64,000 nucleotides of DNA, taken from positions 1,612,001-1,676,000 of the forward strand of contig NC_010794.1 of NCBI RefSeq assembly GCF_000019665.1, in the 5' to 3' direction. This document shows positions 44,324-53,407 of this stretch, piece by piece. How positions within the stretch are numbered: position 1 is the first letter of the stretch; each line of letters opens with the position of its first letter. A program made the position numbers and the translations under genes. The stretch is from Methylacidiphilum infernorum V4 (GTDB lineage Bacteria; Verrucomicrobiota; Verrucomicrobiia; Methylacidiphilales; Methylacidiphilaceae). The notes beneath the pieces were generated by a model, which was given only the letters and a program-made list of their open reading frames with translations, had not been told where the DNA came from and did not search any database.

Positions 44324-47300
44324 ATGTGGCTCGTCAAGCTTTCTTTAAAAAAAACTTATACAATCGGAGTATTAGCCGTTCTCATTTTTTTCCTCGGTTT
44401 TTTTACCCTAAAAACAACCCCCACCGATATATTTCCCGAAATTAACATTCCCGTTGTCGTGGTCAGTTGGCAATACTTGGGGTTAGTCCCTACCGACATG
44501 GCCAATTATATAACGACATTTAGCGATTATCAGATCGCCAATTACGTGGACGGGGTCAAGCGAATAGATTCGAACATCTATTTTGGTTTTTCGGTAAGTA
44601 AAATTTATTTTCAGCCTTACGTGGACATCTCCATGGCGGTTGCCGAAATCACCGCCGTTCTCCAACCCATTATCAAAAGAATGCCTCCTGGGACGACTCC
44701 TCCCCTCATTTTTAAATTCAATGCTTCATCCGTCCCGGTTCTACAGATAGCTGTTTCAAGCTCCTCTCTCTCTGAACCCGCTCTTTATGACTATACGATC
44801 TGGCAGCTGCGCCGTGATCTTTTATCCGTTAAAGGAACAATGTTCCCCCCTCCATGGGGCGGAATTGTAAGGTGGATGACCGTGGACCTGGATCCTCATC
44901 AACTTCTAGCCAGGGGGATTTCAGCCCAGGATGCCGTGGACGCTCTTACCGGGCAGGTTCTGAATTATCCTTCCGGGGATGTCAAAATCGGGGATAGGGA
45001 TTATTTTGTCACCCTCAACAATGTCCCAAAGAATCTTTTCGAAATCAATGATTTTCCTATAAAAAGAGTTTTTGATACTGATTTTGCTTATGTTCGAAGA
45101 AACATCAATGATCGAGTAATCTACTTTCGGGACGTGGGGACAGTCCATGATGGAGGGGTCCCCCAAGTGAACTTGGTCCGATTGAACGGTGTTCATGGCA
45201 TTTTGATGACCACGCTCAAAACCATGGGGGCTTCGACTATTCAAATCGTTGATCAGATCAAATCCCTTCTCCCCGAAATCCGCAAAGCAAATCCAGATAA
45301 AAAAATTCAAGAACTCTTCGATCAATCCATATTTGTTCGTGCCGCTATAAAAGGGGTGGTGTTTGAGGCCGGCTCGGCTGCAATCCTGACAGGGCTCATG
45401 ATCCTTTTATTCCTCAGAAGCCCAAGAAGCTCTTTCATCGTATTGACATCAATCCCTCTTTGTATTTTTGTGGCGTTGTTTCTTCTTAAACTACTAGGCC
45501 ATACCTTAAACTTGATGACCCTTGGAGGCCTGGCCTTAGCGGTGGGAATACTCGTCGACGATGCAACGGTGGCAATTGAAAACATTCACCGGAACAAGGA
45601 ATTAGGGAAACCTCCCCTGCAATCCATTATGGATGGCTCACAACAGATTGCCTTGCCTGCGCTAGTCGCAACGCTATCCATCTCCATAGTCTTTACTTCC
45701 GTCATTTTTCTTGACGGTCCTCCTCGATACCTTTTTATCCCCATGGCCCTTGCCGTCGTATTTGCCTTGCTTTTTTCCTACGTATTGTCTCGATCCCTCG
45801 TCCCCGCGATGGTTCTTTTGCTCGAATCCAAGGAAGATAAAGAAAGCAGGATAGACCGGCTTTTCTCCTTTTTTTATCCTATCCAAGCTTCTTTTTACCG
45901 AAACTTTGAAAGATTGCGCCTATCCTATGCAACAATCTTAAGGATGGTTCTATGCAACAGGAAGAAATTTTACATCGGCGTGTTTTTTTTCATAACGGGA
46001 AGCCTTCTCACCCTTCCTTTCATTGGCAGAGATTTCTTCCCGACGGTGGATGCGGGAATCATGCGTTTGCATGTTTATACCCCCACGGGAACGCGCCTGG
46101 AAAAAACAGAGGAGTATTTTTCCCGGATTGAAGCGTCTATAAAAAAAATAATTCCGCCTGCAGAACTCGAAACGATGGTGGATAACACGGGCCTACCGAT
46201 CTATTTCATGGCCACCCTTGCCATGTCTGACTCCATGAACCAAGGCTCCTTTGATGGGGAAATCATGATTAATTTAAAGGAAAAGCATCGCCCTACCGCC
46301 TTCTACATGAAAAAAATAAGAAAAATTCTAAGAAAAGAGTTTCCGGATTGTATCTTCTTTTTTCAGCCCGCCGACATGGTTAACCAAGTCCTCAATTTTG
46401 GCGTACCTGCTCCCATCGACATCCAGGTTATCGGCACCGACGACAAGCTTACGTATCAATTTGCCCTCGAATCTCTTTCCAGAATCAAGGAAATTCCCGG
46501 GATAGTGGACGGCCACATCCATCAACGATTCGACTATCCCACCCTTCACCTCGAGGTAGACAAAGTCAGGGCCGTGGAGATGGGCCTTTTTCAAATCCAC
46601 GTGGCCAACAACGTGCTCAATCAACTGTCGACCAGCTACATGGTCAAACCTACCTATTGGCCAGACCCAAAAACAACGATCAACTATCCCTTGCTCGTCT
46701 TCAGCCCGCAGATGAAGATCAACTCCATAAACGATCTATTGAATTTTCCCTTAACTTCGATTACTACCCCGTTTTTGGTAGGGGCTTCGCCTCCCGTCGA
46801 GTCCACGCAAACCCTCCTTGGTAACGTGTTAAATCCTGAACTTTTGGCCAATGTCGCCAAATTGATCCATACAACAGAACCGGCCATGGTGAGTCATTCG
46901 ACGATGAAGCCCGTCTTCGATATCCTTTGCAATGTTCAAGACAGGGACCTTGGGGCGGTTGCTTCTGACATAGAAAAAAAACTCGATCCGTTGAGAAAAA
47001 AACTTCCCCCTCTTTACAGGATCATCTTGTCCGGACAAGCTTCCAGCATGAACAGCGCTTTCCAGCAACTGGAATTTGGAATTCTTTTTGCCATTATCTT
47101 GGTTTACCTTTTAATGGTAGTAAATTTTCAATCCTGGCGAGAACCCTTTATCGTTCTTACAGCCCTGCCTATTGGAGCCTGCGGAGTTTTATGGATGCTT
47201 TTTCTCACGCGAACAACATTTAGTGTTCCCTCGCTCATGGGCATTCTTATGGCTGTTGGAGTCATCACTTCAAACAGCATCCTTCTTATTACTTTTGCCA

Positions 47301-47554
47301 ACCAGAGAGTCAGGGAAGGGCTGTCTCCGCTTGAAGCTTCGCTAGAGGCGGGTTTTACCCGGTTCAGACCCATTTGCATGACAGCCTTGGCCATGATCAT
47401 AGGCATGCTTCCCATGTCGTTGGGGCTATCGGAAGGGGGAGAGCAATACATCCCTTTGGGGCGGGCCGTTATTGGAGGACTGCTTTTAGGAACGGCGGGC
47501 ACCCTGTTTTTTGTGCCTTCGATGTTTACCACCATTCGACAGCGAAAACCCTAG
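44324..47554 (+). CDS. RND efflux transporter permease subunit
   Basis: A 1076-residue proton-driven inner-membrane pump of the AcrB/MexB superfamily, with twelve membrane helices and two large periplasmic loops. It has TTPTDIFPEINIPVVVV at the start of the first porter domain, GILVDDATVAIENIHRN with the Asp-Asp proton relay in helix 4, and GRDFFPTVDAGIMRL at the second repeat. Near the end are MGILMAVGVITSNSILLI and GEQYIPLGRAVIGGLL. The adaptor gene follows after 12 bases. No TolC-type outer-membrane gene is present. The pump precedes the adaptor, the reverse of the common order. The substrate is unknown. Confidence 0.92.
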   Translation: MWLVKLSLKKTYTIGVLAVLIFFLGFFTLKTTPTDIFPEINIPVVVVSWQYLGLVPTDMANYITTFSDYQIANYVDGVKRIDSNIYFGFSVSKIYFQPYVDISMAVAEITAVLQPIIKRMPPGTTPPLIFKFNASSVPVLQIAVSSSSLSEPALYDYTIWQLRRDLLSVKGTMFPPPWGGIVRWMTVDLDPHQLLARGISAQDAVDALTGQVLNYPSGDVKIGDRDYFVTLNNVPKNLFEINDFPIKRVFDTDFAYVRRNINDRVIYFRDVGTVHDGGVPQVNLVRLNGVHGILMTTLKTMGASTIQIVDQIKSLLPEIRKANPDKKIQELFDQSIFVRAAIKGVVFEAGSAAILTGLMILLFLRSPRSSFIVLTSIPLCIFVALFLLKLLGHTLNLMTLGGLALAVGILVDDATVAIENIHRNKELGKPPLQSIMDGSQQIALPALVATLSISIVFTSVIFLDGPPRYLFIPMALAVVFALLFSYVLSRSLVPAMVLLLESKEDKESRIDRLFSFFYPIQASFYRNFERLRLSYATILRMVLCNRKKFYIGVFFFITGSLLTLPFIGRDFFPTVDAGIMRLHVYTPTGTRLEKTEEYFSRIEASIKKIIPPAELETMVDNTGLPIYFMATLAMSDSMNQGSFDGEIMINLKEKHRPTAFYMKKIRKILRKEFPDCIFFFQPADMVNQVLNFGVPAPIDIQVIGTDDKLTYQFALESLSRIKEIPGIVDGHIHQRFDYPTLHLEVDKVRAVEMGLFQIHVANNVLNQLSTSYMVKPTYWPDPKTTINYPLLVFSPQMKINSINDLLNFPLTSITTPFLVGASPPVESTQTLLGNVLNPELLANVAKLIHTTEPAMVSHSTMKPVFDILCNVQDRDLGAVASDIEKKLDPLRKKLPPLYRIILSGQASSMNSAFQQLEFGILFAIILVYLLMVVNFQSWREPFIVLTALPIGACGVLWMLFLTRTTFSVPSLMGILMAVGVITSNSILLITFANQRVREGLSPLEASLEAGFTRFRPICMTALAMIIGMLPMSLGLSEGGEQYIPLGRAVIGGLLLGTAGTLFFVPSMFTTIRQRKP

Positions 47555-47566
47555 ACGTGAATCACC

Positions 47567-48796
47567 ATGACCTTCAGAATGCATGAAACAAAGGAAGAAC
47601 AAAAAGCAGAGAAGAACCTTGTCCAAACCAAAGGAAAAAGAGAACACCTTTTTTTACGTTCCATGATTTTCTTCTTTAAGGGAAAAACCGGGAGGATCTT
47701 AAGATCCTTCAAAGAAAAAAATCCCTTGTTCATCGTCGGTGGGCTTTTCTTTCTTTTTTTTGTCTTTTCTTTGGGTCAAAGGATCTTAAATTGGTTTGAA
47801 CTTCAATCCAATCTTCGCCTTTCCCAACTCGTCTATGTTCACGTGGTACACCCGGAAAAATCGAAACCGGTTGTCTCTTTGACTTTACCCGGAACGACTC
47901 AAGGCTTCTACGAAACTCCTATCTGGTCAAGAGTAAACGGCTATATCAAAAAATGGTACGTGGACATCGGGGATAAGGTTAAAGCGGGGCAGCTTCTTTG
48001 CGAAATCGATGCCCCGGAAGTAGATAAGGAAGTGGAACACGCTCGAGCCAAAGCCGAGATCGCAAGGATCAGTTACGAAAGATGGAAAAACCTTTCCGCT
48101 ACCCGTGCCGTATCAGCCCAAGAATATGACGTTCAAAGAACAAATTACGAAGCCGCTGTCGCCGAACTGGACAAGTTGCTTCAGTGGCAGAGCTTCGAAA
48201 AAGTTACAGCCCCTTTTGACGGGGTAATTACGGCCAGGAATATCGATATTGGAACACTCGTTGCCGGGCAAAACGAAGCGGTCCAAGGCGCCCAGAAACA
48301 ACTCTACCGCATTGCCCAGATCGATGTTTTAAGGATATATGTCGCCGTTCCCCAAACCTATTCGTTGTCGATCAACGAAGGCATGCCTGCCGAAGTTATC
48401 GTTCCTGAACAACGCGGGAAAATTTACCCAGGCAAAGTGGTTAGGACATCCTATGGATTAGAATCAGCCTCAAGGACCCTGCTTACGGAAATCGACGTAG
48501 AAAATCCCGACATGAAACTGCTTCCAGGACTCTATGTCATCGTTTCCATTAAAGTTCCGAGCATAGCCCCGTGGACTATTCCTGTAAATGCCCTCTTCAT
48601 TAAAGATGGCCAACAATACGTTTCTACCGTGGATAAAGGCAACCGTTGCCATCTCAAAAAAGTGGAAGTAGGGAATAACGATGGGTATAAAGTAGAAATT
48701 TTACAGGGGATAGATCCCCAGGATGACATAGTTCTCAACCCTCCAGATGAAGCAAAAATCGAGGGATCCAAGGTTATCCCTGTCCGCTCTCAATAA
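47567..48796 (+). CDS. RND efflux periplasmic adaptor (membrane fusion protein)
   Basis: 409 residues. A hydrophilic, lysine-rich N-terminus of about 50 residues comes before a single membrane helix (~54-72), longer than the usual signal or lipid anchor of AcrA. Then come SRVNGYIKKWYVDIGDKVKAGQLLCEIDAPEVDKEV (first lipoyl half), a short coiled-coil hairpin (~145-200), FEKVTAPFDGVITARNIDIGTLV (second lipoyl half), a beta-barrel and the membrane-proximal domain. It couples the pump to an outer-membrane channel encoded elsewhere. It is in one operon with the upstream permease gene. Confidence 0.9.
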   Translation: MTFRMHETKEEQKAEKNLVQTKGKREHLFLRSMIFFFKGKTGRILRSFKEKNPLFIVGGLFFLFFVFSLGQRILNWFELQSNLRLSQLVYVHVVHPEKSKPVVSLTLPGTTQGFYETPIWSRVNGYIKKWYVDIGDKVKAGQLLCEIDAPEVDKEVEHARAKAEIARISYERWKNLSATRAVSAQEYDVQRTNYEAAVAELDKLLQWQSFEKVTAPFDGVITARNIDIGTLVAGQNEAVQGAQKQLYRIAQIDVLRIYVAVPQTYSLSINEGMPAEVIVPEQRGKIYPGKVVRTSYGLESASRTLLTEIDVENPDMKLLPGLYVIVSIKVPSIAPWTIPVNALFIKDGQQYVSTVDKGNRCHLKKVEVGNNDGYKVEILQGIDPQDDIVLNPPDEAKIEGSKVIPVRSQ

Positions 48797-48891
48797 ATAA
48801 TTCTTCTTTTTTTCTTTTCATCATCCATTTAGAATCATTTTAATTATATATCAAGCTTGGTTTAAGCCCCGATTCCTAACATTTCTCTGTA

Positions 48892-49842
48892 ATGCAAAAG
48901 AGCTTTATACAGCTTTACTTGGAACACAAGGAAAAGATAGCCCATAAGTGGACTTCTTATCTTGAAATCTATGACTCCGCTTTTGCGCCTTTTAGGAACC
49001 TGCCCATTAACTTGTTGGAGATTGGGGTCCAAAACGGAGGATCCCTTGAAATTTGGTCTAAATATTTTGAAAATGCTCTAAAAATAGTGGGATGTGACAT
49101 TAATCCCCGTTGCAAAGAACTGATTTTTTCAGATCCTAAAATCCGCATTGTCACCGGGGATTCATGCCGTGAAGAAACCAAAAACAAGATCCTTGCTGAA
49201 ACTTCAAGCTATAATCTTATCATCGACGATGGATCACATAAGTCTTCAGATATAATCAAAAACTTCGCCCTTTACTTCCCTCATCTAGCAAACAAGGGGA
49301 TTTATCTCATAGAAGACCTCCATTGTAGCTATTGGAAAGAGTTCGAAGGAGGACTTTTTTATCCTTACTCCGCCATGGGATTTCTCAAGAAGTTGGTGGA
49401 CATTATCAATTATCAACATTGGGCCGTAGCAAAGGAAAGAAAGGAGCTGTTAAAAGAATTTGAAAAACTTTATGACATCAACATTGGAAATGACACCCTT
49501 TCTCAAATTTATAAAATCGAATTTTTCAATTCGGTCTGCATGATCACCAAATCCGTTGAAGAAGGGAGCTCTATCGGCAAACCGATTGTCGCCGGAACAA
49601 CGGCTGAAATCAGTCCTGGGATTAAAGATTCGGGGGGGGCTGTATTCTTTCCCGATCAGAAAGAGAATTTTTGGTCTAACGAAACAAGCTTCGAATCCTT
49701 GGAAGAAAAACTGATTCAAAAGTTGGCCGAAAAAGAAAAAGAAATTGAAAGGATTAAAAATTCATTTTCGTGGAAACTGATTCAGCCTATTCAATATATC
49801 CTCCAAAAAATTTTAAAAATTTCTGCAAGCAATCATCAATAG
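48892..49842 (+). CDS. SAM methyltransferase (Methyltransf_24-like) with glycan-locus tail
   Basis: 316 residues. LLEIGVQNGGSLEIWSKYF near residue 41 is the SAM-binding motif. IVGCDINPRC, NLIIDDGSHKSSDIIKNF and GIYLIEDLHCSYW are the phrases of macrocin O-methyltransferase-like proteins found in glycosyltransferase clusters. After residue ~265 comes a charged coiled coil ending in IERIKNSFSWKLIQPIQY, a tail commonly attached to glycan-modifying enzymes. It is a single gene, convergent with the next and overlapping it by 7 bases. The acceptor is unknown. Confidence 0.8.
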   Translation: MQKSFIQLYLEHKEKIAHKWTSYLEIYDSAFAPFRNLPINLLEIGVQNGGSLEIWSKYFENALKIVGCDINPRCKELIFSDPKIRIVTGDSCREETKNKILAETSSYNLIIDDGSHKSSDIIKNFALYFPHLANKGIYLIEDLHCSYWKEFEGGLFYPYSAMGFLKKLVDIINYQHWAVAKERKELLKEFEKLYDINIGNDTLSQIYKIEFFNSVCMITKSVEEGSSIGKPIVAGTTAEISPGIKDSGGAVFFPDQKENFWSNETSFESLEEKLIQKLAEKEKEIERIKNSFSWKLIQPIQYILQKILKISASNHQ

Positions 49843-50396
49843 GTAGGGTAATGGATAATATCAAATTTTGACCTAATATGATAGACGGTGACGATTTGGG
49901 TAGAACTTTGGACCGGTCCACCATAACCCATTCCCCAACCGGGATACCCCACCGGTCCCCAAAATGGATCTCCAAATCCAAAGGGATATCCGAACATCCC
50001 ATACCCATAACCCATTCCCATAGAATCATAATAGGTTTCTCGTCTTCTTTCTCTCAAGACTTTCGAATAGACTCTAACCACCCCATTTGCATGCTTATCC
50101 TTGGCTTTATCGACAGCTTTTTTTATGGCCTCTCTTTTTTCTTTGTCCACCTTAGCCCAGCTATCTGTCGTGCGTTCGTCCCTAAGGACGCCATCAATCC
50201 AATAACGCATGGCCGGTGTCCCCTCAAGCCACACATCCACATTCTTTATCCTGACTACCTTGCCTCCTTTTCCAATCTTCAGTTTTGGGTGCTCATAGGC
50301 AATATATTCGGTCGAGGCGCGCACCAAAGAAAGAGAAAACAAAAAAAAGAAAGCAAAAGCTACCATCCTTTTTCCAAGATCAAAATCGGTCTTCAT
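49836..50396 (-). CDS. exported Gly/Tyr-rich protein, unknown
   Basis: ATG 50396 gives a classical signal peptide (KRMVAFAFFFLFSLSLVRAS) and a 186-residue precursor. An earlier in-frame start at 50486 would bury the signal. The mature part has a folded N-terminal half (VVRIKNVDVWLEGTPAMRYWIDG, DERTTDSWAKVDKEKREAIKKAVDKA) and a C-terminal half rich in Gly, Tyr, Phe and Pro (GMGYGYGMFGYPFGFG). I do not know the family. Low-complexity aromatic/glycine segments suggest a surface or envelope structural protein. Confidence 0.65.
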   Translation of the reverse strand: MKTDFDLGKRMVAFAFFFLFSLSLVRASTEYIAYEHPKLKIGKGGKVVRIKNVDVWLEGTPAMRYWIDGVLRDERTTDSWAKVDKEKREAIKKAVDKAKDKHANGVVRVYSKVLRERRRETYYDSMGMGYGYGMFGYPFGFGDPFWGPVGYPGWGMGYGGPVQSSTQIVTVYHIRSKFDIIHYPTY

Positions 50397-50551
50397 AACT
50401 AAAGGTTGACGATCGCACAAGAAGAGAAAACTTTTTAAACTATAACCAACCCGCTCAAAAAGAAAAAGTTCCTTGAAGTTTAACAAATAGCCCGAACCAC
50501 TGGGAAAGAAGTTACCCTCACCGAGTCCTGTTCCTTGGCATCCCCATCCAA

Positions 50552-51631
50552 ATGGATTACTTTTTATGTATCTTGATGAATGAATATTCCCTTTTAGAAG
50601 AAAATGCTTCCCTACTCAAGGCCTACTCCTCCTCGATGTCTTCATATTGGCTTCCCGTATGTCCTTCTTCCTCTTTGTTGGACAAGCCTCTAGGAATACA
50701 GCTTTTAGAAAAGCGTCTTGTCCTGGCCCGTCTCCATGGAAAAGCCAGCTGTTTCGATGATCTTTGCCGTCATCTTGGTGCCGCTCTTTCCAGGGGTAAA
50801 ATAGAAAAAAACAGTTTCTTGAGGTGTCCTTACCATGGGTGGCTCTATAATGAAGAAGGCCGCTGCGTAGAAATACCCTCCCGGCGCAACCTTCCCATTC
50901 CTAGGGACGCCCGGATAGGTTCTTATCTCACCCAAGAATCCCAAGGAATGATTTGGGTATGTCTTGGAGCAAAGGAAAAGTATCCCCTTCCCCATTTCAA
51001 GGAGTTCGATGATCGGGATTTTCATCAACTGGATGGAGGAAAATGGAAAGAAAGCCACTGGCGGGCAACTCCACAGAGAATTGTTCTAGGACAGCTCGAC
51101 GATACCCATTTCGCATGGGTTCATCCTTCAACCATTGGGCATCCGGACCTCGTAGAAGCACCCGAACACAAGGTCACTAAGGAAACAGGATTTATACGCT
51201 CAACTTTTACCCTATTCCAGCGAAAAAAGGCCCCTTCATCGGGGTTCAGCACGGCCGACATCGCCCAAGAAGGAGAACTGTCCCCTGTTCATTACACGGT
51301 GTCCGCCGGGCCTAACTGGATTCATTTACGCAAAGAAAACGACAAGGCAGAAGCATGGGTCCTTGTTCAACTTGTTTCCCCCTTGTCTTACAACGAAAGC
51401 AAGGTGTTTTGGAAAATAGCCCGTAACTTCGATAAAAATCCCCAGCGTGATCCCATTTACGAAGAAGTTCAACTCCAGATAATGGAAGAAGATAAGCGTG
51501 TCATAGAAAGCCAAAGACCCTGGCTACTGCCCCCGATTTCCTCCAGTTTATCTCTTTACTTGCGCCCCGGCGATCTTCCTTTAATCGAGTACCATAAATG
51601 GATGGAAGAAGAAAGGATTCCCCTCCTGTAG
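50552..51631 (+). CDS. Rieske non-heme iron oxygenase, alpha-subunit type
   Basis: 359 residues with an N-terminal Rieske domain: C72-x-H74 and C92-x2-H95 ligate the 2Fe-2S cluster. The catalytic domain has the mononuclear iron site in LDDTHFAWVHPSTIG, with H186 and H191, a bridging Asp at 183/184 and probably a later acidic ligand. It fits the oxygenases of the vanillate demethylase / pheophorbide oxygenase type rather than three-component dioxygenases. No reductase, ferredoxin or beta-subunit gene is adjacent. Oxidative demethylation of a lipid or aromatic compound is possible. ATG 50576 is an alternative start. Confidence 0.88.
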   Translation: MDYFLCILMNEYSLLEENASLLKAYSSSMSSYWLPVCPSSSLLDKPLGIQLLEKRLVLARLHGKASCFDDLCRHLGAALSRGKIEKNSFLRCPYHGWLYNEEGRCVEIPSRRNLPIPRDARIGSYLTQESQGMIWVCLGAKEKYPLPHFKEFDDRDFHQLDGGKWKESHWRATPQRIVLGQLDDTHFAWVHPSTIGHPDLVEAPEHKVTKETGFIRSTFTLFQRKKAPSSGFSTADIAQEGELSPVHYTVSAGPNWIHLRKENDKAEAWVLVQLVSPLSYNESKVFWKIARNFDKNPQRDPIYEEVQLQIMEEDKRVIESQRPWLLPPISSSLSLYLRPGDLPLIEYHKWMEEERIPLL

Positions 51632-51759
51632 AAAGGCTCTTGAAAGGTATCTTTGATCCCTTTTTAAGTCCACTTTCTTCTTGTTTACAAGAGATCGGCT
51701 CGCTCTAGCCAGGAAAAACTCCTCCCATGGGAAAGCCCTTCAGCGATGAAAAAGAACGA

Positions 51760-52185
51760 TCAATCCCAGGGGCCATGAGAAACTAAAACGGCTTCACCCC
51801 GGGAAAAAGGGAACCGTTTTTTGGGTTGAGGTAAAGTGCGTCGAGGAGGTTTTTGTTCCTCCAAAAAAGGATCTAGAGAATCTTTAAGATCTTTAAAAAG
51901 CGATTGCTGGATCTTGAACAACTCCCTTTGTTCTTCCAGGAAAAGGGATTGAAGCCGAGAAATCCTTTCCCAAAGCACATCTTGCCATTCTTCAAGAAAA
52001 ACAATCTCTTGATTGATTTGTTCTAATACCTCTTGGGCCTCTTTATCGGTGGAATTCAAAACCTTTCCGTTTTTTATGATTACTATTTTTTTTCCTTCGC
52101 AATCACAATAACTTGCTTTACCCAATAAAGAAAAAGGGGATAAAAGCCATGTAAAGAAAAGTAGGATAGCCAGTCCCGAGCGCAT
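51760..52185 (-). CDS. exported coiled-coil protein, unknown
   Basis: 141 residues. GGAGG lies 4 bases before ATG 52185. Residues 1-23 form a signal peptide (ILLFFTWLLSPFSLLGKA). The mature protein begins SYCDCEGKKI, then has a long heptad-like helix with many Gln, Glu and Leu (residues ~45-108) and a proline/arginine-rich end. No known domain. It follows the ParA-like gene by about 70 bases on the same strand. Confidence 0.65.
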   Translation of the reverse strand: MRSGLAILLFFTWLLSPFSLLGKASYCDCEGKKIVIIKNGKVLNSTDKEAQEVLEQINQEIVFLEEWQDVLWERISRLQSLFLEEQRELFKIQQSLFKDLKDSLDPFLEEQKPPRRTLPQPKKRFPFSRGEAVLVSHGPWD

Positions 52186-52256
52186 TTTCCCTCCTTCTTT
52201 TCACAAAGGCTCTATACAAATTATCCGGAATTTTAAACTTTGCAAAACGAAGGCTG

Positions 52257-52991
52257 TTAAGCCACCGGGATATTCCCCTTGAAGGGGTGGGAAAAGATTC
52301 TTGAATCTTCGAGCTGATCAAATACGGGTTGAAACCAATTTTTGACCCGTTGCCTGAGAAGAATAGGAACCGAGTTGTCATGAGCGAGGAGGGATGGTCT
52401 TGATCCCGTTTTGACCAATTGTTGCATCGCTTCTTGCAAGAGGGTTGAGATTTTAATCTCGATAGGCAGATAACTTTTTCTAAATTGCTGCCCGGCCTTA
52501 GAATCAAAATAATCGCTGAAATGGGCAAGTTTTGAATGCATCATGTTTTTTGCAACCAGGTACCTGCAAGAGTCTTGAAAAACAGCAGCCCAATCGAAAA
52601 TCCCTCCAGCAGATCCCGGATAAGGGGTAACCGATCCCACGGCTATCACCTCTACTTTCATTTCCGTAAGGACCTGGGGAGTAATCAGCTCCTTCCACCA
52701 TCCCTTGATTTCGGCTCCACTATTGGCGGGAAGATCGACAAGGGTATATTCATTTTCTGCAGCCGTTTCCAAAATCATGTCGCACTCCCTGGCACTGCGA
52801 ATATCAACCCTCAGGCAATCTTCAAACCAATGGCTTATCCCCCCTGCCTTTCCGGAATTTTCTAAATCGGCTTCAATGATCTGAACGTTTTTTCCCTTGG
52901 ATAGAAGCCAGTCGGCAATGAGAAGCATAGCCGTGGTTTTCCCCGTTCCCCCCTTCGCCCCTATCGTCATGAAAAGATAACTTTTAAGCAT
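52257..52991 (-). CDS. orphan ParA/MinD-like ATPase
   Basis: 244 residues from ATG 52991. FMTIGAKGGTGKTT gives the deviant Walker A (KGGTGKT) of SIMIBI partition ATPases. QIIEADLENSGKAGG fits motif A-prime, and YTLVDLPANSG matches Walker B. A later TPYPGSAGG and NSVP region follow. It has no ParB partner or chemosensory or flagellar neighbours. Some plasmid and integrative elements encode similar proteins of the nucleotide-binding CobQ/CobB/MinD/ParA family. A pair of 15-base direct repeats lies 80-115 bases upstream. ATG 52970 (MTIGAKGG) is a later possible start. Confidence 0.78.
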   Translation of the reverse strand: MLKSYLFMTIGAKGGTGKTTAMLLIADWLLSKGKNVQIIEADLENSGKAGGISHWFEDCLRVDIRSARECDMILETAAENEYTLVDLPANSGAEIKGWWKELITPQVLTEMKVEVIAVGSVTPYPGSAGGIFDWAAVFQDSCRYLVAKNMMHSKLAHFSDYFDSKAGQQFRKSYLPIEIKISTLLQEAMQQLVKTGSRPSLLAHDNSVPILLRQRVKNWFQPVFDQLEDSRIFSHPFKGNIPVA

Positions 52992-53070
52992 GAGAAAAAA
53001 ACATCGCTGTTCAACCAACGGGGATAGTCTACAAAAAAGGCAAAGGAGCGGTCAATAGGAGTCGAAAAAA

Positions 53071-53105
53071 TTAACAATTGTAACAATAACTTAACAATCG
53101 TAACA
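53071..53105. repeat. two 15-bp direct repeats, 20-bp period
   Basis: TTAACAATTGTAACA (53071-53085) and TTAACAATCGTAACA (53091-53105) differ in one base and are spaced exactly 20 bases, close to two helical turns. ACAATTGT at the first copy is itself palindromic. They lie in the 170-base gap upstream of the ParA-like gene and downstream of the small sigma-linked gene. An operator or partition-type site is possible. Confidence 0.55.
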
Positions 53106-53161
53106 GATTTTAATTTTTTTGTTCTCCATGAGGAAGTTGATGGAGTTAAAACGGATAAATC

Positions 53162-53398
53162 TTAGCCACAGTCCTTATCCTCGATCTGTTTTATGGCAAC
53201 AAGAACATTTTCTTTGAGAAATACAGGTGGGCTGATCTGCTGCAGACAGTGCCTGATCATCCCCTCTAAATGATCTTCTTTTTCTTCCCTGAAGAGCTGT
53301 TTTCGGGCTAAGCTCAACCCCGAAGATCTGTCCTTTTTAGGCAATTTATCCCTCTTTTCTTTATTCAAAGCCTTATGGACAATCTTTTTCGACCCCAT
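53162..53398 (-). CDS. small protein next to ECF sigma gene, possible anti-sigma partner
   Basis: 78 residues. AGAGGAA lies just before ATG 53398, a good ribosome site. The N-terminal half is very basic. The C-terminal half (HLEGMIRHCLQQISPPVFLKENVLVAI) recalls the cytoplasmic helix of anti-sigma factors, in which the Cys and the double Pro recur. There is no membrane segment, so it would be a truncated or soluble version. It starts 9 bases after the sigma gene, which implies co-expression. I cannot assign a family firmly. Confidence 0.6.
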   Translation of the reverse strand: MGSKKIVHKALNKEKRDKLPKKDRSSGLSLARKQLFREEKEDHLEGMIRHCLQQISPPVFLKENVLVAIKQIEDKDCG

Positions 53399-53407
53399 GG
53401 TTCCTCT

